From: Bacillota bacterium
GTDB lineage: Bacteria; Bacillota; Proteinivoracia; UBA4975
Direction: 5' to 3'
Assembly: GCA_012523545.1 (NCBI GenBank)
Contig: JAAYIH010000019.1
Coordinates: forward strand, 1-39,657
Length of the DNA stretch: 39,657 nt
The notes under the pieces are model-generated. The model saw nothing but the letters and a program-made list of their open reading frames with translations. It searched no databases and was not told where the DNA came from. The translations under genes and the position numbers were made by a program. Within the stretch, counting starts at the first letter, position 1. Each line of letters starts with the position of its first letter. Of the stretch, positions 14,190-21,934 are shown in pieces.

Positions 14190-15443
14190 ATGATGAAAGC
14201 TGTGCCGGAAAAGGCTGTCGCCGTCGCCCTGTGGCAACGGGGAGGCAGCGCCGAAGAGGAAATGAGCCTGGCCGAGTTGCACAACCTGGCCCGGGCGGCC
14301 GGAGTGCAAGTGGTCAGGAGTTTTACCCAGATCCGGCCGCAAGCTGACAAACGTTACTATATCGGACCGGGCAAGGCGCAGGAAATCGGCGCCTATGCAG
14401 AAGAGAATAACATCGCCACAGTGATCTTCGACAGCGAGCTCTCTCCCTCCCAGGTCAACAACCTGGAACGGCTGATACCGGCCAAGATTATCGACCGCAG
14501 CGAGCTGATTCTGGACATCTTTGCCCAACGGGCAACCAGCAAAGAAGGCAAGCTGCAGGTAGAGCTGGCCCAGCTTAAATACCAGCTCCCCAAGCTGATG
14601 GGCAAAGGCAGGGATCTCTCCCGCCTGGCCGGGGGCATCGGGACCCGCGGGCCCGGCGAAACCAAGCTGGAAATGGACCGGCGCAGGATCCGTCAGCGCA
14701 TAGACCTCCTGGAAAGGCAAATTCGCCGGCTGGAACGGCACCGGTCCTTGCTGCGCAAGCAGCGGGAAAAGCGCGATGTTTTTCAGGCCGCCCTGGTGGG
14801 TTACACCAACAGCGGCAAATCTACCCTCCTCAACCAACTGACCGGCGCCGACGCCCTGGCCGCCGATGCCCTGTTCGTCACCCTGGATCCCCTGGCCCGG
14901 AAAATGCCCGCCGCCCGGATCCCCATTGTCATCAGCGATACCGTTGGCTTCATCAGCGGCCTGCCCCACCACCTCATCGCCGCCTTCAAGGCGACATTGG
15001 AAGAGGTCAGCGCCGCCGACCTCCTGCTCCACGTCATCGACGCCTCCGACCCCAATGTGGAGCGGCAGGTGCAGGAGGTGGACAAAGTGTTGGCGCAACT
15101 GGGTTGTGCCGACAAAGAGCGGATAATAGTCGCCAACAAAATCGATTTGGTTGCGCCCCAGGCAGTGCAGAACCTGGCCAATAAGTTCAGGGGCATGACA
15201 ATGGTGCCCGTTTCTGCCCTGCATGGCGCCAACATCGACAAGCTGGCCGAAGAAATCCAGAGACACATGGAACCCATGGTCCGGTTTCGGGCGCTGTTGC
15301 CCCGAAAAATATTCGGCCGGCTGAATGCCGCCTATGCCGGCAACCTCATTCCCCTGGAATTCGGCGAAGATTATGTGCGGGTGGAAGGGGAATTGCCGGG
15401 CAGCGTCGCCGCCACCCTGGCCAAATACTATGTAAAAGAATAA
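14190..15443 (+). CDS. hflX: Ribosome-associated GTPase HflX
   Basis: GTPase that binds the 50S subunit and can split or rescue stalled ribosomes. 417 aa from the ATG at 14190, 9 nt after GAGGGG; a GTG at 14181 is in frame but lacks space for a site. The N-terminal HflX domain contains YYIGPGKAQEI and IFDSELSPSQVNNLE, followed by the glycine-rich GGIGTRGPGETKLE and a coiled-coil arm (RIRQRIDLLERQIRRLE). The G domain has GYTNSGKST (G1), SDTVGFI (G3), ANKID (G4) and PVSALHG (G5). Apparently monocistronic, ending at a hairpin terminator. Confidence 0.95.
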   Translation: MMKAVPEKAVAVALWQRGGSAEEEMSLAELHNLARAAGVQVVRSFTQIRPQADKRYYIGPGKAQEIGAYAEENNIATVIFDSELSPSQVNNLERLIPAKIIDRSELILDIFAQRATSKEGKLQVELAQLKYQLPKLMGKGRDLSRLAGGIGTRGPGETKLEMDRRRIRQRIDLLERQIRRLERHRSLLRKQREKRDVFQAALVGYTNSGKSTLLNQLTGADALAADALFVTLDPLARKMPAARIPIVISDTVGFISGLPHHLIAAFKATLEEVSAADLLLHVIDASDPNVERQVQEVDKVLAQLGCADKERIIVANKIDLVAPQAVQNLANKFRGMTMVPVSALHGANIDKLAEEIQRHMEPMVRFRALLPRKIFGRLNAAYAGNLIPLEFGEDYVRVEGELPGSVAATLAKYYVKE

Positions 15444-15446
15444 AAA

Positions 15447-15467
15447 GCGGGAGCCTTGTGCTCCCGC
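15447..15467. terminator. Bidirectional terminator between hflX and the lipid kinase gene
   Basis: Stem GCGGGAGC (15447-15454) / GCTCCCGC (15460-15467). The minus strand is followed by TTTTTA, so it mainly terminates the convergent diacylglycerol-kinase-like gene; on the plus strand the T run is absent. Confidence 0.75.
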
Positions 15468-15480
15468 ATGCATTACCTGA

Positions 15481-16371
15481 TTAAGAAGTAACGTGGCGCG
15501 CCCCCAACAGGCGAATGCGCCGGGGCAAAACCTGGATGTGCACAGGCAAAGCGGGTCCCCGCTCGCCGTCGATGTCGGTGACCATGTCCGTCGGGCCGTA
15601 AACTTCCAAATTGCGAACCTTGGCATAGAGGACATCGGGGTGCCTCTGGTGCTCGCCCCGGAGGGCGCCCAGAAAAATAGCCGCCATTTCGGATATGGAA
15701 CACTCGCGCACGGCGATAAGGTCCAGGTACCCGTCACCGAGGTGGGCCATGGGCGCCAAATTCCTGAAGCCGCCGGCGCTGGTGCTGTTCAGGACCACCA
15801 GCAACAGGCAGGAAAAGCGCTCTTGGATATCCCCCCGCAGCGTTACGGGAAAGGGGGCAATCCTGGGCAACTGCCCCACGCTGTGCAGGTAGTAGGCCAG
15901 CATGCCCAGATGGTCTTTGTAAGTGCGTTCCACTTCGTGGGACGCCTTTATTATTTGCCCGGCGCTGAAGACGTTGATAAAACACCGGTCTCCTATCTTG
16001 CCGACATCCACGAGGCCAATGTTGTCAGACTCGATATACTCCAACAGGGCTTGGGAATCGGTGGTGAGGCCAATCGAATCGGCGAAATCATTGGACGTGC
16101 CGTAGGGCAGCACTCCCATGGGCAAATCCAGCTCGTGCTGCACCATGGCGTCGACCACCAACTGCACCGTACCGTCCCCGCCGCAGGCCACCACGACTGC
16201 GTCTTCCTGCAGGCCGCGCAAAATCCGGCCGGCATCTTCCCTGTTGCCGCTGAGCCGGTAAAAGCTGAGCCGGAAATCCCTCTTCTGAGCTTGCTCGATA
16301 AAACTGTCGACCCGGGAAATAAAGCGCCCCCGTCGGGCCTTGGGATTATATACCACCCGCATTTCCCGCAT
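15481..16371 (-). CDS. Diacylglycerol/lipid kinase family protein, YegS/BmrU/DgkB-like
   Basis: Probably phosphorylates diacylglycerol or a related lipid at the membrane surface. 296 aa from the ATG at 16371, which follows AGGGAGGT by 8 nt; the reading frame is open a further 51 codons upstream but without a site. The N-terminal VVYNPKARRG and ACGGDGTVQLV motifs bind nucleotide. GVLPYGTSNDFADSIGL is the family's substrate-loop block, and GFRNLAPMAHLGDGYLDL lies in the C-terminal domain. Monocistronic by spacing (gap of 171 nt to the upstream apbE stop). Confidence 0.9.
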   Translation of the reverse strand: MREMRVVYNPKARRGRFISRVDSFIEQAQKRDFRLSFYRLSGNREDAGRILRGLQEDAVVVACGGDGTVQLVVDAMVQHELDLPMGVLPYGTSNDFADSIGLTTDSQALLEYIESDNIGLVDVGKIGDRCFINVFSAGQIIKASHEVERTYKDHLGMLAYYLHSVGQLPRIAPFPVTLRGDIQERFSCLLLVVLNSTSAGGFRNLAPMAHLGDGYLDLIAVRECSISEMAAIFLGALRGEHQRHPDVLYAKVRNLEVYGPTDMVTDIDGERGPALPVHIQVLPRRIRLLGARHVTS

Positions 16372-16542
16372 CAGCGACACCTCCCTCGGCAATTTCTCCT
16401 GCACCGTCCAGGCTGTTGACCGGACCGGGGCCACTTTTCCGCAATACAATTTCACCTTGCTCTCCGGCAATTCCTGCCGGAACCGGCGCAACCGGATAAA
16501 GCAAGGGGAGCCCGCGTCCCCCATGCAGTTTGCCCTGCTCCG

Positions 16543-17628
16543 CTACTCTTCCTTCCCGTCGGCTCCGTGGCTGCGCAACATTTTCTTTAAGCCATCGGTG
16601 ATCCGCACTTCGCCGTCGGGCATCACCCAGAGGGCTTCCACCCCGTCCAGAGCATCGGCCAGTTGCCGGCTCTCGGCATAGGGTAACAGGAACAGTTCGG
16701 TGGAAAGCAAATCGGCTAACCCGGAATCGCGGGTAACCACCGTTACTGCCCGGAAATGGGGCGCCGGCATCAGGGTGTCGGGATCGATTAAGTGATGGTA
16801 GCGGACTCCGTCGACGTAATAATAACGCTGATAGTCACCGCTGGTCACCACCGAGGCATCGTTGACAAACACCATGTCCAGGTTTCTGTCTTCTGCAAAC
16901 AGCGATTTCGCCGGATCAATGATGCCAATACCCCACTGTTCCCGGACGCCGTCCCGGGGCTTGCCCACCGTGCGGATGTTGCCGCCGGCGCTGATGGCCC
17001 CCGACCGCATGCCGGCCGCGTACAGTTCCCTGGCCACCACTTCGGTGGCATAACCCTTGGCAACGGCCCCCACGTCCAGACGCATGCCCGGTTCGGCCAG
17101 AAAAACAGTGCTGTTTTCAACATCGATAATAACCTTGTCGATATCCGCTCGCCGGGCGGCCTCCTGCAAAAGCTCCATGGGCGGCAGGGCGGCGTTATCG
17201 GGGTCGTACACGCCGTCGGTGCGGTAGTCGTGCCAGATCTGCAAAACCGGCCCCAGGGCAATGTTGGTCTTGCGGCCTGCCCTGGCCCAGTCGACGCCCA
17301 GGGCAACCAGATCCAGCACTTCCTTATCCACTTTGACGGGAGCAATTCCCGCCATGTCGTTGATGGTCTTTATGTTGTTTAAGCCAGGGTAGGTATTGTA
17401 GATGTCATAATAGCGGTGCAACTCCCGGAAGCGGGTCCGGGCCAGTTCAAAATACTCCCGAAACTCCTCTTCCGTCTCGGTATACGCAAACAGCGTAATC
17501 ACGGTGTCAAATGCATCCAGGATGGAGTCGGAATACAGCTGGAACTTGAGTTTGGGCTGGGTATTGCTGCATGCTGCCGCAGTCAGACACAGCAGAGCCA
17601 GGAGCATTGCGGCAATCAGTTTGCGCAC
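16543..17628 (-). CDS. apbE: FAD:protein FMN transferase (ApbE), lipoprotein
   Basis: Attaches FMN from FAD to a threonine of extracytoplasmic flavoproteins. 361 aa. Signal peptide MRKLIAAMLLALLCLTAAAC with lipobox LTAAAC (Cys20), so it is membrane-anchored outside the cytoplasm. Family blocks: LDAFDTVITLFAY, the GAVAKGYATEVVA segment, GAISAGGNIRTVG, HHLIDPDTLMPAP and the Mg-binding ADLLSTELFLL. GTG start at 17628 with a modest AAGGAT site. It lies 93 nt downstream of, and in the same direction as, the FMN-binding-like lipoprotein, its probable substrate, with a hairpin terminator between them. Confidence 0.93.
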   Translation of the reverse strand: MRKLIAAMLLALLCLTAAACSNTQPKLKFQLYSDSILDAFDTVITLFAYTETEEEFREYFELARTRFRELHRYYDIYNTYPGLNNIKTINDMAGIAPVKVDKEVLDLVALGVDWARAGRKTNIALGPVLQIWHDYRTDGVYDPDNAALPPMELLQEAARRADIDKVIIDVENSTVFLAEPGMRLDVGAVAKGYATEVVARELYAAGMRSGAISAGGNIRTVGKPRDGVREQWGIGIIDPAKSLFAEDRNLDMVFVNDASVVTSGDYQRYYYVDGVRYHHLIDPDTLMPAPHFRAVTVVTRDSGLADLLSTELFLLPYAESRQLADALDGVEALWVMPDGEVRITDGLKKMLRSHGADGKEE

Positions 17629-17676
17629 TGACCATCATCCTTGCCTGATAAGATTAAAGATATCATAACAAAATAA

Positions 17677-17705
17677 TGGGGCCGCCTCAAGATGAGACTG
17701 CCCCA
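17677..17705 (-). terminator. Hairpin terminator between FMN-binding-like lipoprotein and apbE
   Basis: Minus strand TGGGGC...GCCCCA with an inner CTCA/TGAG stem, followed by TTATTTTG. It would limit read-through so that the lipoprotein can be made in excess over ApbE. Confidence 0.65.
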
Positions 17706-17721
17706 ATAAATTCCAGGCGCC

Positions 17722-18753
17722 TTACCTGGCGTTTTCGTGGGATTGCTTGAAGGCCGCCAGGTAGGACTCAACGGTGATGGTGACAGAAGACTCAAGCTCG
17801 GGTACATCGGGTACATGGGTGTGGTTTTCGTCCCGCTGCTTGACCTTCATGCCGGTCACTTCGTTGACGGTCTTGCCAATCATCCACTCTTCCAGGGCGG
17901 CGATTTGCTCAAACCACTCTTTGTCGATCTCGGAGACCCTCTTCATGTTGTAGTCGTATTTTCTTTCCTTCTTGGTCTGCACTTCGGCATTCCTGTCGGC
18001 AACTACTTTGCCCTCGGCGTCGTAGGGAATCCGAATCTGAGCGGTGTCGATGCTGACAGCGGCCACTTTGCCTTCGGCGTTAAAGACGGTGCCGACAAAG
18101 GTGGTGTCGATTTGCGCCTGGGCAGTGGCGGTATCGCTGGCATCCCGGGAGCTGGCGATGGAGATGTCGAAGCCAAGGCCCATCTTGTCGTAGCCCGTGA
18201 ATTCTACAGCATTCTTCCAGGCCTTTTCCACAGCAGCCAGGTAATCTTCAACGGTGATGGTGACGGAAGACTCAAGCTCGGGCACGTCGGGCACATGGGT
18301 GTGGTTTTCGTCCCGCTGCTTGACCTTCATGTTGAGCACTTCGTCAACGGTCTTGCCGACCATCCACTCTTCCAGGGCGGCGATTTGCTCAAACCACTCT
18401 TTGTCGATTTCGGAGACTCTCTTCATGTTGTAGTCGTACTTCTTCTCCTTCTTGGTGAGCAGTTCAGCATCGCGGTTGGTGACGGCCATGTTCTCGTCGA
18501 AGTTTACCTGCACTTGAGCAGTGTCGATGCTGACAGCGACGATCTTGCCGTCCTTGTCAAATACTACGGCGGCGACAGTGGTATCGCCCTGAGCTCTTGC
18601 GGTGGCGTTTTCAGATGCATCCCTGGAGCTGGCAATGGAGTTGACGGCGCCTACGCCAAACTTGTAAACGGGTTCGGCTTTGCGGCAGCCGGCCACTGCA
18701 AATACGGCCACAAGCATGCACAGTGATAATACAAGAGCTATTCCTTTTTTCAT
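17722..18753 (-). CDS. Lipoprotein with two tandem FMN-binding-like domains
   Basis: Probable extracytoplasmic flavoprotein substrate of ApbE. 343 aa from the ATG at 18753 (AGGAGG 8 nt upstream). Signal peptide with lipobox AVAGC, Cys23. The mature part consists of two copies with a 160-residue (480-bp) period, about 32-191 and 192-343. Each has SIASSRDAS, a VFdxxGKivAVSIDTAQ strand pair, YDYNMKRVSEIDKEWFEQIA and a C-terminal PDVPELESSVTITV block. SSVT (T165, T325) sits where FMN-binding domains carry the flavinylated SGAT threonine, followed by the same YLAA helix pattern. Long DNA stretches are almost identical, indicating recent duplication. The two-domain lipoprotein plan recalls Listeria PplA of extracellular electron transfer; flavinylation here is inferred. 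Confidence 0.75.
   Translation of the reverse strand: MKKGIALVLSLCMLVAVFAVAGCRKAEPVYKFGVGAVNSIASSRDASENATARAQGDTTVAAVVFDKDGKIVAVSIDTAQVQVNFDENMAVTNRDAELLTKKEKKYDYNMKRVSEIDKEWFEQIAALEEWMVGKTVDEVLNMKVKQRDENHTHVPDVPELESSVTITVEDYLAAVEKAWKNAVEFTGYDKMGLGFDISIASSRDASDTATAQAQIDTTFVGTVFNAEGKVAAVSIDTAQIRIPYDAEGKVVADRNAEVQTKKERKYDYNMKRVSEIDKEWFEQIAALEEWMIGKTVNEVTGMKVKQRDENHTHVPDVPELESSVTITVESYLAAFKQSHENAR
17881..18417. repeat. Near-identical 480-bp-spaced direct repeats inside the lipoprotein gene
   Basis: The segment around 17881-17937 recurs at 18361-18417 with only a few differences, as does the preceding GGTTTTCGTCCCGCTGCTTG block (17822 and 18302). The constant offset of 480 bp equals the 160-residue protein repeat. 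Such repeats allow recombination to expand or contract the gene. Confidence 0.85.
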
Positions 18754-18968
18754 CAACTAACCCTCCTGGTAAGATTAGTGTTTTTATGCACATACTTATA
18801 CTAACATTACGTGAAAACAATTACAATACCCTTTTAGCTTAATTCTGCCCCTTAGCGCCAATTTGCATGCCCGGGGCGGCTCCCCTCGGCCCCAGCGGCA
18901 TCTTTGCCATATATTCCAAGGGCAAATCCGCCGCGATTGGGTGATACTAAGCCCGAGGAGGTGCAGCC

Positions 18969-19148
18969 ATGGCCGGAAAACGCCATTACAAAGACGCTTT
19001 GTCCCGCAACCGCAGCATGGAAGAGATTGCCCGGGACCTGGGGCTGAGCCCGGGCAGGCGGCGGGACAAGACCAGGCGAATGATATATAAAGTCCGCAAC
19101 GCCGGGCAGGGACAGGTAAAGATCCGGGAAAGAAATCGAGACAATTAG
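18969..19148 (+). CDS. Small basic protein, unknown function
   Basis: 59 aa, rich in Arg and Lys, from the ATG at 18969 with a strong GAGGAGG site 8 nt upstream. The middle (SMEEIARDLGLSPGRRRDK) looks like a short helix-turn-helix such as those in sigma region 4, followed by a basic helix, so nucleic-acid binding is plausible. It has its own terminator overlapping the stop codon. I do not recognise a named family. The 215-nt gap before it, shared with the divergent lipoprotein gene, shows no convincing promoter for either. Confidence 0.7.
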   Translation: MAGKRHYKDALSRNRSMEEIARDLGLSPGRRRDKTRRMIYKVRNAGQGQVKIRERNRDN

Positions 19149-19172
19149 ATGGCTTTACGCCATCTTTTCTTT
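19147..19172 (+). terminator. Intrinsic terminator of the small basic protein gene
   Basis: Stem AGATGGC (19147-19153) / GCCATCT (19159-19165) followed by TTTCTTT; the stem begins inside the TAG stop codon. Confidence 0.85.
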
Positions 19173-19226
19173 CCCAATAATCGGGCGGCAAGTGACAATA
19201 AACACAAAAATATCCCCTTCAGGCAT

Positions 19227-19255
19227 TTACATTAGCAGTGCTTCAAAGATATAAT
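19227..19255 (+). promoter_or_regulatory. Promoter of the MazG-like gene
   Basis: TTACAT (19227-19232), 17-nt spacer, perfect TATAAT (19250-19255), about 50 nt before the start codon. Confidence 0.65.
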
Positions 19256-19304
19256 ATAGTTACCAACTTGCCGCCGCCAGGCAGGCATGCCAGGAGGTAG
19301 ACAA

Positions 19305-19766
19305 ATGCGCTTGGCTCACCTTCAGCAGCAGATTGCCGAACTGCGCAGCACAAAGAACCTTGCTTGGGATTCGGACTCATTCAGCAAACACGTGGTTATG
19401 CTTCACGGCAGTATTGCTCGGGCGGCCGGCCACTGCCTTTCCGGGCAGCCCGACAAGTGCGCTTCGGAACTGGCCGACTTCGTCATTCGCCTTGTCGACT
19501 TTCCCGCCATGTTTCCCAACTGGGGAGATATCTGGGGTGCCCAACAGCTGGAAGATTTCAAGACTGATACCATCAAAGGCGACCTGTGGGACCTTTTTCA
19601 TAGATTGCATCAACTGGCTTCGGGGCTTATGGGCGGGCGCAGCGACATCATCCTCCTGTATAAAATGCTGCAGATTGCCCGGGCCGCTGCCCAAATCCAG
19701 GGCATCGACCTGCCCAGGGCCATCAAAGAGCAAATGGACCGTTTCTGGCAAACTGTCTGTTCCTGA
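19305..19766 (+). CDS. Helical protein resembling the MazG-like NTP pyrophosphohydrolase fold
   Basis: 153 aa from the ATG at 19305, 7 nt after AGGAGG; an in-frame ATG at 19287 precedes that site and is not used. It is all-helical. The start (LAHLQQQIAELRSTKN) and the helix CASELADFVIRLVDFPAMFP resemble MazG/dUTPase-like pyrophosphohydrolases, in which a paired ExxE and ELADxxIxxxD bind magnesium. Here the first acidic helix is replaced by HGSIARAAGHCL, so metal binding may be incomplete and activity is doubtful. Monocistronic, between its own promoter and terminator. Confidence 0.55.
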   Translation: MRLAHLQQQIAELRSTKNLAWDSDSFSKHVVMLHGSIARAAGHCLSGQPDKCASELADFVIRLVDFPAMFPNWGDIWGAQQLEDFKTDTIKGDLWDLFHRLHQLASGLMGGRSDIILLYKMLQIARAAAQIQGIDLPRAIKEQMDRFWQTVCS

Positions 19767-19789
19767 CGTCCGCCGGGACGTTTTTTTTT
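19766..19789 (+). terminator. Intrinsic terminator of the MazG-like gene
   Basis: ACGTCC, GCCG loop, GGACGT, then nine T residues, directly after the stop codon. Confidence 0.92.
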
Positions 19790-19793
19790 GCCG

Positions 19794-19822
19794 TTGACAG
19801 CAGGATAATTTTTAGCTATACT
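19794..19822 (+). promoter_or_regulatory. Strong sigma-A-type promoter of the YtrA/ABC operon
   Basis: Perfect -35 TTGACA (19794-19799), 17-nt spacer, -10 TATACT (19817-19822). Transcription would begin near 19829, just before a palindromic operator. Confidence 0.85.
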
Positions 19823-19830
19823 GATTCCAG

Positions 19831-19860
19831 GTGTACTACTATACTAATACAGTGATACAC
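19831..19860. promoter_or_regulatory. Imperfect 30-bp palindrome, likely operator of the YtrA-like regulator
   Basis: Left arm GTGTACTACTATAC and the reverse complement of the right arm GTGTATCACTGTAT agree at 10 of 14 positions around a 2-bp centre. It overlaps the predicted transcription start and lies 5 nt before the GntR-family start codon. Its GTGTA...TACAC ends fit the kind of palindrome bound by YtrA-subfamily repressors, suggesting autorepression of the whole operon. Confidence 0.65.
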
Positions 19861-19865
19861 TGGGG

Positions 19866-20276
19866 GTGTTCGGACTGCGGTTCTTTGTCGATCCCCGCTC
19901 GGCATTGCCCATTTATCAGCAACTGGTGAATCAAATCAAGGCCGCAGCAGCAGGGGGTCTGTATCCTCCCGGTCAGCAGTTGCCATCGGTACGAGAGCTG
20001 GCCGGCCAACTGGCCATTAACCCCAATACCGTCGCCAAGGCGTTCCGCATTTTGGAAGAACAGGGCGTAATTGAGCGGCGCCGGGGATTGGGCACCTTTA
20101 TCGCCCAAAAACCAGCTGTCGCCAAAGACTTGACCTCCCTCCGCATCAAGCTGCAGGAGTTGCTGGTGGAAGCTTATCATTTGGGCGTCGGTCCGCAAGA
20201 GCTGCGGCAAATGTTTGAAACTGCGCTGAACAACTGGAACAAGGGAAAGGAGGAGCAGCGTGGAAAAGGCAATTGA
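19866..20276 (+). CDS. GntR-family transcriptional regulator, YtrA subfamily
   Basis: Short GntR protein (136 aa): a winged helix (residues about 12-75, PIYQQLVNQIK...LPSVRELAGQLAINPNTVAKAF...IERRRGLGTFI) followed by only about 55 residues of helical dimerisation tail, which defines the YtrA group. These usually repress ABC transporters encoded downstream and respond to cell-envelope antibiotics or stress. The start is probably the GTG at 19866, but the ribosome binding site is poor (GGGG directly before it), so translation may be weak or the transcript nearly leaderless. The gene overlaps the next ATPase start by 17 nt. Confidence 0.88.
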   Translation: MFGLRFFVDPRSALPIYQQLVNQIKAAAAGGLYPPGQQLPSVRELAGQLAINPNTVAKAFRILEEQGVIERRRGLGTFIAQKPAVAKDLTSLRIKLQELLVEAYHLGVGPQELRQMFETALNNWNKGKEEQRGKGN

Positions 20277-21159
20277 AATCCGGGGTGTGGAAAAGCGCTT
20301 TGGCCAGCGCCTGGTGCTCCGGGATGTCAGTTTTGCAGTGCCCCGGGGTTCTGTTTTCGGTTTTGTCGGCCCCAACGGAGCAGGCAAGACCACTGCCATC
20401 CGCATCATATTGGGCTTGCTGCGCCCCGACTCCGGCAGCGTCAGTGTGCTGGGCCTGGACAGTCAGCAGCAGCCCATCGCCCTGCGCCGGCTGGTAGGCT
20501 ACGTCGCCGAAGAGAGCAACTTCTACCCCTGGATGCGGATTGACGAGCTCATGGGCTTTCATGCTTCCTTCTATCCTCGCTGGGATGAAGCCAGAGCCCG
20601 GGAACTGTTGGAAACCTTTAACCTTCACCCCCGGACCAGGGTGCGGGAACTGTCCAAGGGCATGCGCACCCAGCTGGTGCTGACCCTGGCCCTGGCCCAC
20701 CGCCCGGAGCTGCTCGTCCTGGATGAACCCACCAGCGGGCTGGACCCGGTGTGGCGGCGCCGGTTTCTCCAGGCCCTGGCCAGGGAAGCGACCGCTTCCG
20801 GCGCCACGGTGTTTTTCTCCACCCACATCCTCTCCGACGTCGAACGCATTGCCGACTGGATTGCCATCATCCATCAGGGGTCGCTGCGGGTGGTGCGTCC
20901 CCTGGACGATTTGAAATACAATCAGCGGGTCATTCGCGTCGTCTTTCAGGGCAGTCCCCCCGCAGACCTGCTGGCAGCGCCGGGGATTAAGGCCGTTGAG
21001 CGGGACGGTCAGGGTTACCTGATTACTGTGGAAGACAACTTCGATGCCATCTACCAGTCGTTGCAGAAAGCCCCCCACTTCGTCCTGGAACAAGTGGAAC
21101 AGGATCTGGAGAATATTTTCCTGGACTACACCGGGGAGAAAGGAGACGGCAATGCTTAA
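20260..21159 (+). CDS. ABC transporter ATP-binding protein (YtrB-like)
   Basis: ATPase of an exporter or envelope-stress ABC system; cytoplasmic, pairs with the permease at 21152. 299 aa, GTG start at 20260 after AAAGGAGG. Walker A GPNGAGKTT (37-45), signature ELSKGMRTQL, Walker B LLVLDEPTSGLDP, switch His in FSTHILSD. C-terminal domain of about 85 aa. Controlled with the YtrA-like gene from the promoter at 19794. Overlaps both neighbours. Confidence 0.9.
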   Translation: MEKAIEIRGVEKRFGQRLVLRDVSFAVPRGSVFGFVGPNGAGKTTAIRIILGLLRPDSGSVSVLGLDSQQQPIALRRLVGYVAEESNFYPWMRIDELMGFHASFYPRWDEARARELLETFNLHPRTRVRELSKGMRTQLVLTLALAHRPELLVLDEPTSGLDPVWRRRFLQALAREATASGATVFFSTHILSDVERIADWIAIIHQGSLRVVRPLDDLKYNQRVIRVVFQGSPPADLLAAPGIKAVERDGQGYLITVEDNFDAIYQSLQKAPHFVLEQVEQDLENIFLDYTGEKGDGNA

Positions 21160-21913
21160 GCTCATCGGCAAAGAATTGCGGGAACAGCGCTGGACCATCG
21201 TCATCGGCGTCGCCCTCTTCAGCGCCGTTGGCATATTAACCGCCCTGAGCTACGGGATGCTCATCCGACACGGCGAAAACGTGGCCCAATTTCTCCCTCC
21301 CGGCCTGGCGGAACAATTTGCCATCCTCCTGGAGGATTACACATACTATGTCTGGAGCCAGTGGCACCCCAAAAATCTCCTGCAGATGGGCGTCATCCTG
21401 GCCCTGATCCTGTCGGCGCCGGCCATCGCCGGCGAAGTAAACCGGGGCACCATCAAGTACCTCAACAGCCTGCCCATAAGCCCGGGCGCCATCATCCTGG
21501 GCAAGGCGGCGGCGGGAAGCGCCGTGTTGACAGCGACAGTGTGGATATCCACCATGGCGTTGCTGATAGCCGGCAGCGCCGCTTATCCCGGGCTGAACTG
21601 GGCCAGGCTGCTGGCGGCCACTGCGCTGACCAATGTCGGTCTGCTGGCGGTATACGCCCTGGGGCTGGTGTTTTCCGCCCTGGGCAGCGACCCGGTCAAA
21701 GCCGGAGTGCTGGCCGCCGCCGTGTTGCTGGTGTGGTCGGCAGCGGGGTTGCATGCCGGAACCGCCTTTTTATCCCCTTTCTGGCATATGAAGGGCGCCG
21801 GCTTGTTTGCCGGGGAAGGTTCCTTTCCCTGGGGCTCCCTGCTGCTCCTGGCGGCACTGGCCGCCGCCGCTTTCCTGGCCGCCGGCCGCATCCTGGCCCG
21901 GCGGCAACTATAA
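21152..21913 (+). CDS. ABC-2 type permease
   Basis: Membrane partner of the preceding ATPase. 253 aa from the ATG at 21152, after GGAGA. Six predicted helices: WTIVIGVALFSAVGILTAL, LLQMGVILALILSAPAIA, the segment AVLTATVWISTMALLIAG, LLAATALTNVGLLAVYALG, VLAAAVLLVWSAAGLHAG and a C-terminal one. The cytoplasmic EVNRGTIKYLNSLPIS between helices 2 and 3 is the conserved coupling motif of this family (E..RGT...L). Overlaps the ATPase gene by 8 nt. Confidence 0.88.
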   Translation: MLKLIGKELREQRWTIVIGVALFSAVGILTALSYGMLIRHGENVAQFLPPGLAEQFAILLEDYTYYVWSQWHPKNLLQMGVILALILSAPAIAGEVNRGTIKYLNSLPISPGAIILGKAAAGSAVLTATVWISTMALLIAGSAAYPGLNWARLLAATALTNVGLLAVYALGLVFSALGSDPVKAGVLAAAVLLVWSAAGLHAGTAFLSPFWHMKGAGLFAGEGSFPWGSLLLLAALAAAAFLAAGRILARRQL

Positions 21914-21934
21914 AATGTCAAGGAGGTATTGCCA

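Noticed and set aside
14157-15737. 526-codon open frame antisense to hflX
   Set aside because: HflX has all GTPase motifs on the other strand; this frame has low-complexity composition and no start signal.
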